Source: Pomacea canaliculata
Taxonomy: Eukaryota; Mollusca; Gastropoda; Architaenioglossa; Ampullariidae
NCBI RefSeq assembly: GCF_003073045.1
Contig: NC_037593.1
Location: 15,632,735-15,696,734, forward strand
Direction: 5' to 3'
DNA: 64,000 nucleotides
This document shows positions 1 through 11,151 of the stretch, piece after piece; within the stretch, counting starts at the first letter, position 1, and every line of letters begins with the position of its first letter. The translations under genes were made by a program, and so were the position numbers. The notes beneath the pieces were generated by a model. The model searched no databases, had not been told where the DNA came from, and saw nothing but the letters and a program-made list of their open reading frames with translations.

Positions 1-150
1 ACACCCAAGACTTCTGTTTGTTTAGTCCATTCTGTTTTCTCTGTTTGATTGATGTTGACAATTGTGAGATCAAAGTTCTTCTTTGCTTTTGAAACTAATA
101 AATAAATTATTAGTGACCTCCTTTGTATCATGATACCAAAAACAGGGTGT
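1..150 (+). repeat. 3' tail of an off-window claudin-like paralogue
   Basis: This stretch is nearly the same as 2992-3140, which lies just downstream of copy A. Both contain the same run from CCCAAGACTTCTG through AATAAATAA to the CTTTGTATCA-GATACCA motif. It is therefore probably the 3' flank of another member of the claudin-like family whose coding exons lie to the left of the window. It contains AATAAA-like signals. There is no coding sequence. Confidence 0.6.
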
Positions 151-1202
151 GTGTGTGTGGTTTTAGGTTGTTTAGAGCTTGTTGATCAGGCTGTTGGGAA
201 ACTCAGTAGTCCAGCCGAGACAGCATAAACAAACAAAGACTTCGCAGGAAAAATTGTTAATAAAGGTCTTAAATAGAGAATTCTTCAAAGTGTTAGAAAA
301 ACCTGTGGTCACAATGTTGATGTGGTTCTCTCGACAGTGATGTGTCAATGGTCTCACCGAGATTTCTCACCGTGTGGGAGAGTGCGATACTCACATCAGT
401 GACTGTAGGAGTTGTGCGCAGAGGTGTAGCTTTGAGTTTAGAGATAAAAGTGGTTAGATAAACCTCAGCTTGTCATTTAAAAATAATTTGTTCGTTTTTT
501 TATTTACTTTTTTTATTCAACGAGCTTACAATATTCTCTGAAAATGGTGACTTCTTTAGCGGCAGGATGACATGTGTCAAAAAAGAGGGTACTTTACAGT
601 TGGTGATGATAGATTAGATGACTGAACTCAAATTATCTTCACAGGTTTGTTGTAACTGGGTCAAGGGAGCAATACTTTCTTGCACAAGTTTCTGTTATCT
701 AGAGTGGCTATAGCTGACGACAGATGTTGTTACCAAGTATCACAGGAACTTTGAATCGAGCAGTGACTGTGGCCCTTGTGTAATACACAGGAAGAGTTTC
801 AAAACTAGAGTAAAGGTCAGGAGGTCAAACTAAACTTTTCGAGAGGCGACTTATCTCAGCATGTGCTATGTGACTCATGTGTCACATTATGAGGCAGCAT
901 CTTGCATTGACACATCGCTAAATCATGTGATTCGTGTCCCCGCCCTCACATAGTAAAGTCCAACAAAGCCTGACAGGGACAGACTCTGAAGAAAGAAATT
1001 TTGTCCACAACAACATTGTCAAAGAAGTTCTGCAGCATCATCAGAAACTGAGTGTTACCAGACCTTATGATCAACTACAAACTGAATGACCAAACTCTTT
1101 GCTGGTCGTGAAAAACTGACCACGAAGAGTGCAGGAACAGCGTTTTGAAAAGAAAAAAAAACAACTGGAATAACTCTTGGCTGTCAAAGACACTGTGGAA
1201 AG
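151..1202 (+). promoter_or_regulatory. Upstream region and putative 5' UTR of claudin-like copy A
   Basis: No gene is seen here. From about 960 to 1202 the sequence aligns with 4,380-4,619 before copy B and with 30,390-30,651 before copy C; shared words include ACTGAATGACCAAACTC and TATGATCAACTA. That conservation and position suggest a 5' UTR. A TATA-like TAGTAAAG at 951-958 lies where copy B has a clean TATATAAG, so the core promoter of copy A looks weaker. Transcription start was not determined. Confidence 0.45.
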
Positions 1203-2289
1203 ATGGTCATGTACATTCCAAGGTGTCATGTCTGTGGGGCGATCGGATGCAGTGGGGTGGCTTTGGTGTTCCAGCTCGTGGCTGTCGCCGGAACCGAGTG
1301 GATGAAATGGCACGAACCTGGGCATTCAGAAGAGGACGGTTTGTTTCGCTCTTGTATTAACGGCACATGTCTTCCAACTACAAGTAATGTAGGTAAGTGT
1401 GTAACCTCTTAACCTCTCGTGAAATCGGTCACATGACTGTGATACTAGTCTTTTGTCTGGCTTAGATTGTAACCTCGGACACATGTAATCGAGCGGCGAC
1501 AAGACCAGTAGACCAGCCGGTAATGTTGCACGGGTACTTCAACCCCTGTGATGTCAGTTTTTAATTTTTCAATGTTTAACCTTTAAAATCTATTCGAGAG
1601 CATTTACATCATTTACAGGTGAATGCTATGAGCAATCTAGGTGTTGCCAGGAAGTACCCCACAGATTTTATCAAGTTGTGATTTTAAACCACAGAAAATG
1701 ATTTGTTTGTTTGTTTCCTCTCTAGATTGGTTCGTAGCTTGTCAGGCGTTCTCTATTTTGGCACTGCTAACTATTTTCTTCAATGTTGTTGTCGGAGTTC
1801 TGCACTTTTTCAGAGAAGATACAAGCAGGTTGACACTTCCTGCTGTGGCTTTGGGCGCAGCCGCAGGTAGGACCTCTAAAATCTTTCTCTCTTTTAATCT
1901 TCTGTCTCTCTCTCTACATTTCTCTTGCTCTCTCATGTCTTTCTTATCTGTTTTGTGTTTTTGGGTGTGTGTGCGTGTAGGCTGGTAACCAATGTTTTAA
2001 TGTTCTCAGTTGCTATTTATGATGATATATTTACGCTAACCTTATCCAAAATGGCTAGCTGAAGATCTGAAGTAAGAAAATATGTTCATGTGCTGATATC
2101 TGCTTCCACTCTTGTGTTTCAGCTGTTTGCGTTGCAGTGGAAGTGGGTGTGTACGCGGATAACACGAAGAACATTATCTCTGATTCAGCTAATTCATACG
2201 GGTACTGTTTCTTTCTGTCGGTCGATGCTGGTGTGTTGAGTGTCGTGACCGTCATTCTTCAGGTCGTGGGAAGAGTCAAAAGCCGTTAG
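1203..2289 (+). CDS. Claudin/PMP22-like four-helix membrane protein, copy A
   Basis: Three exons: 1203-1392, 1726-1866 and 2123-2289, all with GT/AG borders and phase-1 introns, giving 165 residues. I see four hydrophobic segments, at about residues 10-32, 66-90, 98-120 and 136-158. Between the first two lies a short loop with a claudin-like signature: Trp at the end of helix 1, then GLF, then two Cys (GTEW...GLFRSC...C). In claudins the pattern is W-GLW-C-C, so membership of that superfamily is likely, but this is a divergent lineage-specific family and its function is unknown. The start is the ATG in the context GGAAAGATGG, which aligns with copy B's start. An in-frame ATG two codons later is an alternative. 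AATAAA at 2539-2544 may end the transcript. Confidence 0.75.
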
Positions 2290-3189
2290 TGAGTCAGACA
2301 CTAAGGACATGTGACACAAATGAGGGATGTTGTATAAGACGCACAATAGTACCAGACATTACCAGATGCTGACAAGTTGTCATCATAATGTTTCTTTGGT
2401 TGATAAAAATTGTTTGATGTTCTGTTCTCACCAATGACAACTGCTGTGATATAAACTACGTTCACTATTTTTACAAATCAACGGATTTTCTGAAGTTGTT
2501 TGGGTATTTGAGCGTGCACAAGTTTGTTCGTACATAACAAATAAAAGAAACAATGTCTATATCTTGCAGTAAACCTAACACACGATGACTCTAATCGTAT
2601 GCGCAAGTGAAAAGAAAATGTCTCATTGAAAAAGTGCTGGAGCTAACTGCAAACTTTGAATTCAGGATCTTTCAAAAATCCATCGAGAATAGTAGTAAAA
2701 TCACACACACACACACAGTGCATGGTTTGTTGGTTGACGTAGTAGGAAACCGCTTCTACCTTGAAGTGATTTCACATATTGAGAGGGATAGGCAGGGGAA
2801 GGAAACCATTCAGACTATAAACTAATTACAGTTCTCTCCCTTTGTAGTCAGTGAGTCACAGGTACATTTTAAACTTTTGAACAACAGAACAGAAAAATAC
2901 AGATGTAACAACAGACAGAATCTCCTTGCTGGTCTGTTTTGTATAATATCGGAGAAATTGATAACAACACTGTTTTCTTCACTGACATCTCATACCCAAG
3001 ACTTCTGTTTGTTAAGTCCATTCTGTTTTCTCTATTTAATTGATGTTGACAACTGTGAGATCAAAGTTTTTTTTTAGCTTTTGAGACTAATAAATAAAGC
3101 ATTAGTGACATCCTTTGTATCACGATACCAGAAACATGTTGAACAGGCGTCGAGAACCAATCAGAACTAGCTAATCCACCTGGAATGGA
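2290..3189 (+). other. 3' flank of copy A with duplicated tail block
   Basis: No coding sequence is seen. A polyadenylation-like AATAAA is at 2539-2544. The block at about 2980-3150 repeats bases 1-150, and 3140-3240 recurs in diverged form at about 7360-7460. These mark the repeat unit of the claudin-like cluster. Confidence 0.5.
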
Positions 3190-3246
3190 TTGTACCCAAA
3201 CGATGATAAAATTTCCTCGCACACCACCCGCAAAAAAATGTCAGTT

Positions 3247-3292
3247 GGTGTACTTCATGTACACCTTCATGTTGGTGTACTTCATGTACACC
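3247..3292. repeat. Two tandem 19-bp palindromes
   Basis: GGTGTACTTCATGTACACC occurs at 3247-3265 and again at 3274-3292. Each copy is an inverted repeat with 7-bp arms and a 5-base centre, and the period is 27 bp. It could bind a dimeric factor or form hairpins. No function can be read from sequence. Confidence 0.6.
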
Positions 3293-3649
3293 TGGAAAAC
3301 TTCGTGCAGAGAATTGAGGATGTCTGGTCGTCAGTTGTAAGCAGTGACATGGAAGAGAAGAAGAGGAGAGATAGAGTGAAAGAGGCAGCTAATAGCAGAG
3401 ATTGATTTTTCTTGACAACATGGTTCCAACAAATTAAACTATGTTTTCGGTCGATGAAGGTGTGTTTTTATAGTTGAAAGAGTTAAAGATATAAAGTTAT
3501 ACAGGTGTCACTTTGTTGCACTAAACCGACGAAAATACATCCAGCATGAATGTAACAAAGACTTTTTCTGATTTCAACTCTGAGATTATCACCACCACGT
3601 TTCCTCGCCACTGGTCCTAGGGAAAACATCTGAGGGTCTGATAAACTTT

Positions 3650-4110
3650 AATGAAAATTAAAACAACTTTTTGTTAAAGGCTGTTTGAACATCTGTTCAT
3701 TCTCGGCTTCCCACCCATGTCTTTCATTCGTGGTCAAACTGTTTTAAAACTGCCCTTATACCAAAACCATAAAGTCGCACCCAAATCAAGTCTCAAAAAG
3801 GAAGTTTACTTAAACATTTTCAACTGTTTTTCCTAGACGGGTGCAGTGGGGTCAGGTCAGAAACCCAGCAGCACACTTTATCCCATTGCATCCAGCCAAT
3901 GGTATTTTTCTCAAAAACGTAAAATTGCCTTCTTTTCCTTGTTCCTGACAACTCGGAAATACAGAAAGGATGGCGATAATAAAAACTGGCGTTTGTTTGT
4001 CCAGGACAGAATAGTTTTAATTTGACGACAGGAATTTCAGGAAAGTGTCTTTAGGAGTGGACTACACAGGTATTTCTTCACCACTTAGTTTTAGTCACCC
4101 ACAACATTTT
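3650..4110 (+). repeat. Duplicated upstream block of the claudin-like cluster
   Basis: The words AGGCTGTTTGAACAT, CGCACCCAAATCA and GGAAGTTTACTTAAACATT recur in the same order at about 29,460-29,760 (upstream of copy C). A part (GGGTCAGGTCAGAAACC onwards) recurs at about 8,230-8,370 (upstream of the first fucosyltransferase). This is segmental duplication of the 5' flank of the family, not a coding region. Confidence 0.65.
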
Positions 4111-4352
4111 GGGAGTCGTTAGCTTGAGCAATTTTCCGCTGCCTCCCTCTCCCGCGCATTTTGTTCGCCGTGTTCGAACCACTTTAAAAATTATCTTTGC
4201 ACCAAATCCTTCGTCACACCCGAATCATGTCTTCAAGAGGACCCCTATGAGGAGAAACCTCTCTAGACTATTTCCAATCAGATTTCTCCGCCAGTACCAC
4301 CTAAGTGCGTCATATCCGTTGCCCAGCAACGCCTCTCGCGTCCTACCCCAGA

Positions 4353-4360
4353 TATATAAG
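4353..4360 (+). promoter_or_regulatory. TATA box of claudin-like copy B
   Basis: TATATAAG lies about 260 bases upstream of the copy B start codon. It is followed by a conserved AGAGCTTGACAA-type segment and a 5' UTR shared with copies A and C. The aligned position before copy C (30,364-30,369) reads TATATA. Position and conservation support a core promoter. Confidence 0.55.
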
Positions 4361-4619
4361 AGACCAGCAGAGCTTGACAAGGGGTAGACAAGAGCCCACC
4401 TCTGAAGGCAAGAACTCTTTTTTTCAACAACACTGACAAGGAACTTCTTCAGGGACTTCAAAAACTGAAAGTTATTAGATTTTTATGATCAACTAGGAAC
4501 TCAACGACCAAACTCCTCACTGCGCTTGAAAAAGTAACAAAAAAAAAACCAAAACCAACTGCATAAAAGAACTTTTAAAAACTTGACTAACTCTTGACTG
4601 TCGAAGTCACTGTGGGAAG

Positions 4620-6367
4620 ATGCCCCTGTACCAGCCCAAGGTTCCTGTCCGTGTGGCCATCGGTTGTAGCGGGGCGGCCCTGGTGTTCCAGCTCGTGGCT
4701 GTAGCCGGAACCGGGTGGCTGACATCGGGATTGGTTTCAGGGGGATTTGGGCTGTTCTGTACTGCAGCTTGTACTTATCAATATGAAGGTAAGTGTACAT
4801 CAGCTCGGTCTGATATTTGTTAGCGATACGTCTTCAGTGACCACGATTGTCCATGCGTAAGTTTACAGCCAGTCTATCAGAAGAAAAAAACAATTAAGAG
4901 AGACAGACGGAAAAAGAATGTAGAGCAGGAGCGAGATTTGTTGGTTCCATGTGTTTTATGCCGTGCTAGCAACTATGGCTATATCACGGCAAAAAGTAGT
5001 GGTAACTTTAAAGGTTTTGGAATAAAAACTTCCTAATTCTTATAAATATTATATATTTTTAAAGGCCAACATAATAAGTAACCAAAATGTAAAAAAGGGT
5101 GGGAAAGCATTTAAAGGGGTGTTGAAGCCCAAAAAGGTTACTACCGAACCAAAAACAAAACAGAACTATCAGGATATAAAAATTTTAAATTTGATGATAG
5201 AGACCTATTCTCTTTAAAAAGGAAAAGATTGCCGTCGATGGGACGGACCTAAATAAGAAAAATAAAGATTTTTCTGCAAGAGCGAGAGAGAGAGAGGAAG
5301 CTGCGATACCTAGTTAAGAGAGAAATTTTACGATGGTAGAATAAATCCTCGTTTATAGGTTTGTTTCTTCCATAAGAGAGGCAACTTTTACTTGACTTTT
5401 TCAGATTTTACAATTTTCTTCATATTAATTTTTGACGAAAGTTGTCAGTACTCGACTGGTTACTTGATAAACTCTAGTCAGTCTAGTGTCGACTGACATG
5501 GTTCTAGACCTCAACAGGTGATCTGTTTTGTTGTTCTCTAGGCTGGTTGAAAGCTTGTCAGGCCTTCTCCATTCTGGCACTGCTGACTATTGCCGCCAGT
5601 CTTGTTCTCGGAGTCCTGCACATCTTTAAAGAAGACACACAGAAGCTCACACTTCCTGCTCGGCTTTGCTGCATTGCCGCGGGTAAGATGAGAGGTTGAT
5701 CTTCCTTTTTGTTCTGCCTCCCTTATCTCTCTCTTTCTGTCTCGACACTCTTTATATAAATAAATAATTCGATAGCCTTTGTCTCTGACTCTCTTCCACG
5801 CCATTGTCTTCGTCTGTAAACTGTTGGGTAGGTTAATGCGAGGTGTATTCGTGTGTCTATTGGAAGAACATTTTCAGATGTTGATCGATTCCTTTTATTA
5901 TTTGTAAATATTTGTTTCTAGGATTAACGTTTTGTTGCGAGTGTGTGTATAAGAGAGAGAGAGAGAGAGGTGTTTGGGACAGAAAGGCTTTGCTCAGTCT
6001 TTGTGAGTTCGTATTCTTACACATCGTGTACTATTGTATATGTGGGTGACGTCAGCAAATAATCGACTTTTGACTTTTGTTGTTTATTTTCGATTTCCTT
6101 CAGAACGTGATGTACGATATATCTGAAAACGATGTACAATAGATAGGAAGAAGACCTGAAGTCAGAGACTTGCTCAATATGTTGATGTCTGCTTCTGTTT
6201 CAGCCGTTTGCGTGGCACTGGAAGTGGGCGTATTCCTTGGCAAAACTGTAGAATTAGTCACTGCTTCGTTGTCCACACTGTCCTACGGGTACGGTTTCTA
6301 CCTGTCAATTGTTGCTGGTGTGTTAAGTGTCGTGTCCGCAGTCTTACACAGATCTTCAGGGAACTAA
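4620..6367 (+). CDS. Claudin/PMP22-like four-helix membrane protein, copy B
   Basis: Exons 4620-4788, 5542-5682 and 6204-6367 join with phase-1 introns to encode 157 residues. The structure is that of copy A: helix 1 ending in GTGW, a loop containing FGLFCTAAC, helix 2 beginning ACQAFSILALLT, then the conserved cytosolic-looking KEDTQKLTLPAR stretch, helix 3 and helix 4. The two cysteines of the first loop and the Trp fit the claudin/PMP22 pattern. The last exon keeps the family motif SYGYGFYLSIVAGVLSVVS. Introns are about 750 and 520 bp, longer than in copy A. AATAAA at 6502-6507 is a plausible polyadenylation signal. It appears intact; its function is unknown, and a junctional or other epithelial membrane role is inference only. 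Confidence 0.78.
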
Positions 6368-8159
6368 ATACTCACTTCTGTATGATGATGGTGCGGATGG
6401 CTTGCGTCACATCAGCCCACTTGTACCACTCTGGAGCTGAAATTTCTTTTGTTGCTAAAATTGTCTAAGATTCTGCTCCATCCGCATCTTCTTTCGAGAA
6501 CAATAAAAAAAGTCATCTATTTGTAAAGTGTGCATTCTTTGGTGTGAATACATTTGTCTATGCAGAACAGTTTATGAAGTAAATAATGGCTAGATAACAC
6601 TGTAATTAATAACAACACTGTTTATGATAATTTCCGCGAGTAAAGATATCAGTCCTGAAAAATCAAATGTCTGTGGAAAGAGTCGTGGAAGAGTCGAGAA
6701 CGCGCATTTGTAATGTATGTATGAATGTATGTATGCATATGTGTGTTTGGTCAAATTTTGTAATCGATTTGTCATCCTTTTCCCATCGACCTAAACTTTC
6801 ATCATTTGCTCATTTCCTGTGACAATGCATTATTAAATTATTTCTTGCAATGACAAGTAATAAAATATTTTTAAAAGCTTAAAAAATATGTAAGCCAAGT
6901 TAGGGGAGACAGGTAAATGCTGCTTTGCAACAAGTCAAGCCTCAGAGAAGTATAGAAAATCTCAACCTAGGATACCTCCAGTCATAAGTAATCAAGACTT
7001 AACATGAAACCTTTTTGGTGCGGGAAAGGAGAATATGAAAATATATGGGTTTGCTCTCAGTAAACTCTGATAAATTTTTGTTAGGGTAATTGTGAAGAGG
7101 GGTGTACGACCATTTAGTATGCTCTAGCTTAAATATGCTAATGATATCATAATAATGTGTAAGTATAGTCTATGCTTCCACCAAGACTGCGAGCATTGAA
7201 AATTTGTAGCTGTCACTCACACATACAAACACACACTTACATCCAAACATGCATGGGATATATGTGTGAACCTTGTCAGAAAGATTAAAAAAGATTAAAG
7301 ATTAAAAAGATTAAAAGATTAAAGATTACTCCCTTGTATCTCCATACCAGAAACAGGCTTCAGGAATCAGAGCTACTCATAGAACTGGAATCGCTTGCAC
7401 AACAAGGATGATACAATTTCCACATGCACCACCCGAAACAAATCTCAGCCGGTCTAAGAAACTGCACTCGAAAAAAAAACAAAAACCAACCTTTTTAAGG
7501 TCGTCAGTTGTGAACAGTCACAAAGAGAAGAGAGAAAAAAGAGACAACTGCTGACATTTTTTACATCATAGTTATTAACAGATTACTCCATTTTCTCAGT
7601 CCATCAATCTAAATTTTGTATCTCTGGGTAAAAAAGGTTTAAATAATGCTGCTGTCACACGAGTGGACTAAATGCTTGAAATATCAGTCCTCAGTCACTG
7701 CAAGTGTGTCGTGAGTACATTATGTATGAGCATTGTGTGCCATATTCCTATACTTTTCCGGATCCCGCTAATTATTGATAGAAAAAAACTTCTACTATGA
7801 GATATGAGTGTCAGGTAATTATAATGTGTAATCTTGAATGTGACTGAGCTGCGATAATGTTTAATTTACTTTATTGTGTATTATATGTTTTATTTCAATT
7901 GTCGGCACATTGTGTAATTAAAATTAGACACGGACTGCAAGAGAAAGATTTTTTGTGTTTTTAGTTAGAATGATGTCAGGAGACCTGTGTGTGTGCTGGA
8001 AATCCATGTGAGCGTCTGTGAAAACCCAGAAACACAACTCACTGTTCAAGTTTGTGAGATATTTCAGATGATCTCTACACAAAGGCATACGATGCAGGGA
8101 CGTAATCAAGATTTCTTCCTTTCCATGCACTTTGTCGGTGTTATCTCCCTTAGACCGAA
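6368..8159. other. Intergenic, with diverged copy of cluster tail
   Basis: No gene is supported. At about 7321-7480 the sequence resembles 3110-3240 (CCTTGTAT...ATACCAGAAACA, then ATGATA-AATTTCC-CACCACCCG). It is an older copy of the claudin-like unit's 3' flank. A short AAGATTAAAGATTA repeat sits at 7285-7327. The rest is AT-rich and unremarkable. Confidence 0.4.
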
Positions 8160-8380
8160 GGCGAAGTACGAAAGCTTTAAAAAAACTACTTTTGTACCAA
8201 ACCCCTCAAGTCGAACCCAAATCCCTGGAGTGGGGTCAGGTCAGAAACCTAGCAACACAGTTTATCACATGGTACGCTCATCCCGCCGTGCAATGGATTT
8301 TTTCTCAAAGCATAAAATTACTTCTTTTCCTTGCTCCTGACATCTCGGAAATATATCAAGAGTGGACTATACGAGTATTT
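8160..8380 (+). repeat. Claudin-cluster upstream block beside fucosyltransferase 1
   Basis: The segment shares GGGTCAGGTCAGAAACC, GCAACACA-TTTATCACATGG and CTTCTTTTCCTTG-TCCTGAC with 3,850-3,960 and 29,620-29,700, which lie upstream of claudin-like genes. Its presence here places the fucosyltransferase array inside the claudin-like cluster. Confidence 0.6.
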
Positions 8381-8531
8381 CTTCCAAAAAAAAAAAATAT
8401 ATGAACACATGTAAACAAAGGATAAACATGCTTTTCTTCTATCTCTCACTTCATATATATTCTGTGTTCTTTAATATTTCTTTATCCCCTGATGCCTAAA
8501 GAAAGGCTGATTTTCTGGAAGACTATAAGTT

Positions 8532-8539
8532 TATAAAAG
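8532..8539 (+). promoter_or_regulatory. TATA box upstream of fucosyltransferase copy 1
   Basis: TATAAAAG lies in the context ACTATAAGTTTATAAAAG, matching ACTATCAGTTTATAAAAG before copies 2-4 (14558, 20190, 25326). In unit 1 about 296 extra bases separate it from the shared GGGGGACGGG, while in the other units the gap is a few bases. It is a likely core promoter; use in vivo is unproved. Confidence 0.5.
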
Positions 8540-9289
8540 CGAGGTAGAGATTCAAGCTCTCTCATTAGGACTGTGTACAACGGCGACTATACTGGGGATG
8601 GAGATTCCCTTTAGTTCTGAATTTAGTCTGGTAGCTCATGATTATTAAACTTTCACGTTTTTATTCCGAACATTCTTAGTTAAATTCTTATGTAAAGATA
8701 TTTGTGTAGGAGGAATCCGTTTTTAGCGCTGTTTGCTATGTTGTTATTTGTTTTAATTTGTTTTTGTTTTTGTTTTTCGGACGAGGCTGGTAGTGGAGGT
8801 GTGCAAGAGAGGCTGGAGGGGGTAGGCAGTAACGTGGGGGACGGGAAGGGCTGTAGAGTGTGTGTGCGTGTGTGTGAGCGTGTGTGTGTGTGTGTGGGGG
8901 GGGTTACTCGTGACCGAGTGTGCTTCATCATCAAACAAAAGCGTCATCAAACACGTCACGAGAGAAAAAAGAAATGTCGTCATAAAAGGAAGTCTTGCGG
9001 TGGGTTTGAACAGGAGAAAAATGTCTTGTGGAGATATTTGGAAAAAAGTTACCACAGACATCTCTCCTCGGCTTCCTCATTGCTGCTGACATCTAATCAT
9101 CTTTTCTGTCTTAAGGACGGACAGTGCTACCACCGGATTTCACCCTGGACAGTTGGCTATTGCGGGGGCAGCGGGCGACGCTGGTAACCAATTAATTTTT
9201 TTCCGCTTAATCTGTTGTGTTGTTTGTTTATTTGTTTGTTTATGTTCTCCCTTTGGGGGTATTTTCCACTACTCCTTTTTTTCTTACAG

Positions 9290-9346
9290 ATGGTCAAGTG
9301 TTTGGAAATATTTTTCAAGTGGTCAACATACGTCTATCAAGGATGA
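9290..9346 (+). promoter_or_regulatory. Upstream ORF overlapping the copy 1 start (ATGA)
   Basis: An 18-codon ORF (MVKCLEIFFKWSTYVYQG) begins right after a pyrimidine-rich acceptor (TTTTCTTACAG). Its TGA at 9344-9346 overlaps the fucosyltransferase ATG at 9343-9345 as ATGA. If the exon border is right, this upstream start is the first AUG of that exon, and the enzyme would need leaky scanning or reinitiation. The same arrangement is kept in copies 2 and 3 but not in copy 4. Regulatory effect is inference. Confidence 0.5.
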
Positions 9347-9413
9347 GGAAGAAAAAACGATATTTTGGTAAGCTACTTTTTTAATAATCCACTGATCTTC
9401 TCTCTGTCGTTCA

Positions 9414-9468
<55 letters not shown>

Positions 9469-11151
9469 TAGAGAGAGAGAATAATTTTATTCAGTTTTTG
9501 GGAGGCCATCTGGCCAATACCAACATTACATACTTCATAACCCTAGTCCTAACCCTACATGCTAAAAACCCTCTTCACATTTTTATCAAATCAATTATTT
9601 CTACAAATTAGAAAAGACGTGTTCTGTCGACTGACGGATGTTAACAAGCAGTGATGATGATTGATGATGGATGATGGATGATGATGATGATGAGGAGGAG
9701 GAGGTGGAGGACGATGATGATTTTCAGGATCTTCTCTATTTTGAGTAAAAAATAGCGATCTAATACATCAAATGTAAAGTAATCAAAACGAGGTATAAAG
9801 GATCAATCACCTTCAAATGTTACTTATTACACACATAAAGTAGCTAACGCCCGTTAATCACTGTATGTGGCCTTCAAATAATCTTCTTCATCATCATCAT
9901 AACTTCCTCATCTTCTATCAATTTTTTCTAATTCCGTTATTAATTTATGTTTCAGTTGGAATCCTTTGCGTCGTTCTTGCCTTGGTGGTGTTTGTAAGAC
10001 GCCATTATGTTGTGGACTTCACGCCCTCTTTTCTTGCTCCACTTGCCAACAGCGACCTGAGCATCCAGTCGGGAGCAGTAGACCATGACCAAGATTCTTC
10101 CACTAATGTGAGGACAAGATACCCTACAACTTCTAGCATCCTGAGTATTAATAATCAACAGTCTGAAAACCCAGAATACACGTCTATAGCCGATAGAAAA
10201 TTGTATCAGCTGACTTCTCTCTCATATCCTCTAAATTCATGTGCTGGAGGCTGGGAGTTCCCAAGTTCATCTACTCCACCATCTGTCACAAACACCACTA
10301 CAACGACTGCTTCGTTGGACAGCATCAACGGTTCCAAGGTGATCTGCGCAAGAGACGTAGGCAGGTTGGGCAATCAGATGTTTGAGTATGCGTCTATTAT
10401 TGGGATTGCACTGAAAACAAATAGGACACCCGTCTTTTTAGGCATGTCGTCTACTTTACATGATGTGTTGCAGAATACTTCGATCATTGAGAATTCTGTC
10501 AAATACTCAAACCAGTGCGAAGAGAACTTTGTACAAGAGCCCGCGTGTTGCAAATTTTTCCCACGGTTCATTATGCTGGATCCAAACAAGAATTACAGGA
10601 TCGGACATTACATTGAGTCGTGGCGATATTTCTTTGAATACGAAGCGGAAATACGAGAAGCGATGAAGTTCAAGGACTCTATAGTGACCCAGGCTAGCAA
10701 AGTGGTTGACAGCCTCCGACAGAAACACAACCGCACGCTGACAGGCATCCACGTACGACGGGGAGACTACCTTTATATAGGGTTTGTTGGATATAAGACA
10801 GCTCCAGTACAATACCTTGTGCACGCCATGGACTACGTCAGACAAAGGTTCCGTGACGTCACATTTGTTATCTCATCGGACGACGTCGAATGGTGCAAGG
10901 AACAGTTTGCAAACACAAGTGACGTCACTGTGCTGCAGGCGAATTCGCCGCCTGCTGTTGACATGATGATTCTTGCGTCACTGGATCACATGATTATGAC
11001 GGTGGGGTCCTACGGATGGTGGGCGAGTTTTCTGAACCCCGGGATTACCGTCTACTACCGAGATTTTGTCGAGCCGGGTACATTTCTCTCGGGACAGTTT
11101 AGCCCAAACGGAACTGACTACTACTGTCCAACCTGGATTGCCTTGTCGTGA
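9343..11151 (+). CDS. Alpha-1,2-fucosyltransferase (GT11), copy 1, intact
   Basis: Coding exons 9343-9367 and 9956-11151 join G|TT and encode 406 residues. The product is a type II Golgi-style enzyme: basic tail MRKKKRYF, membrane helix VGILCVVLALVVFV, RRHY stop, then a Thr/Ser-rich stem with several N-X-S/T sites. The catalytic domain starts near residue 140. It has the GT11 hallmarks VGRLGNQMFEYA (about 143-154), HVRRGDY (274-280, GDP-fucose binding), FVISSDD (about 312) and SYGWWASF (360-367). GT11 enzymes move fucose from GDP-fucose to galactose in alpha-1,2 linkage, as in H-type glycans. A 5' UTR exon probably ends at 9183 (CTG|GTAACC). I chose the short first exon because it alone supplies an AUG, the cytosolic tail and correct phase. 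The acceptor substrate is unknown. Confidence 0.88.

Noticed and set aside
8702-9187. 161-residue ORF on the plus strand before fucosyltransferase 1
   Set aside because: It runs through low-complexity GTGTGT and the 5' UTR/intron border of the fucosyltransferase unit and is not kept open in units 2-4.
9541-9580. Telomere-like CCTAGTCCTAACCCTA
   Set aside because: Only about two imperfect units, repeated because the whole intron is duplicated; no interstitial telomere array.
10855-10926. Several TGACGTCA palindromes (CRE-like) in the fucosyltransferase exon
   Set aside because: They fall in conserved coding codons (RDVT, SDVT) and are explained by amino acid and codon use.
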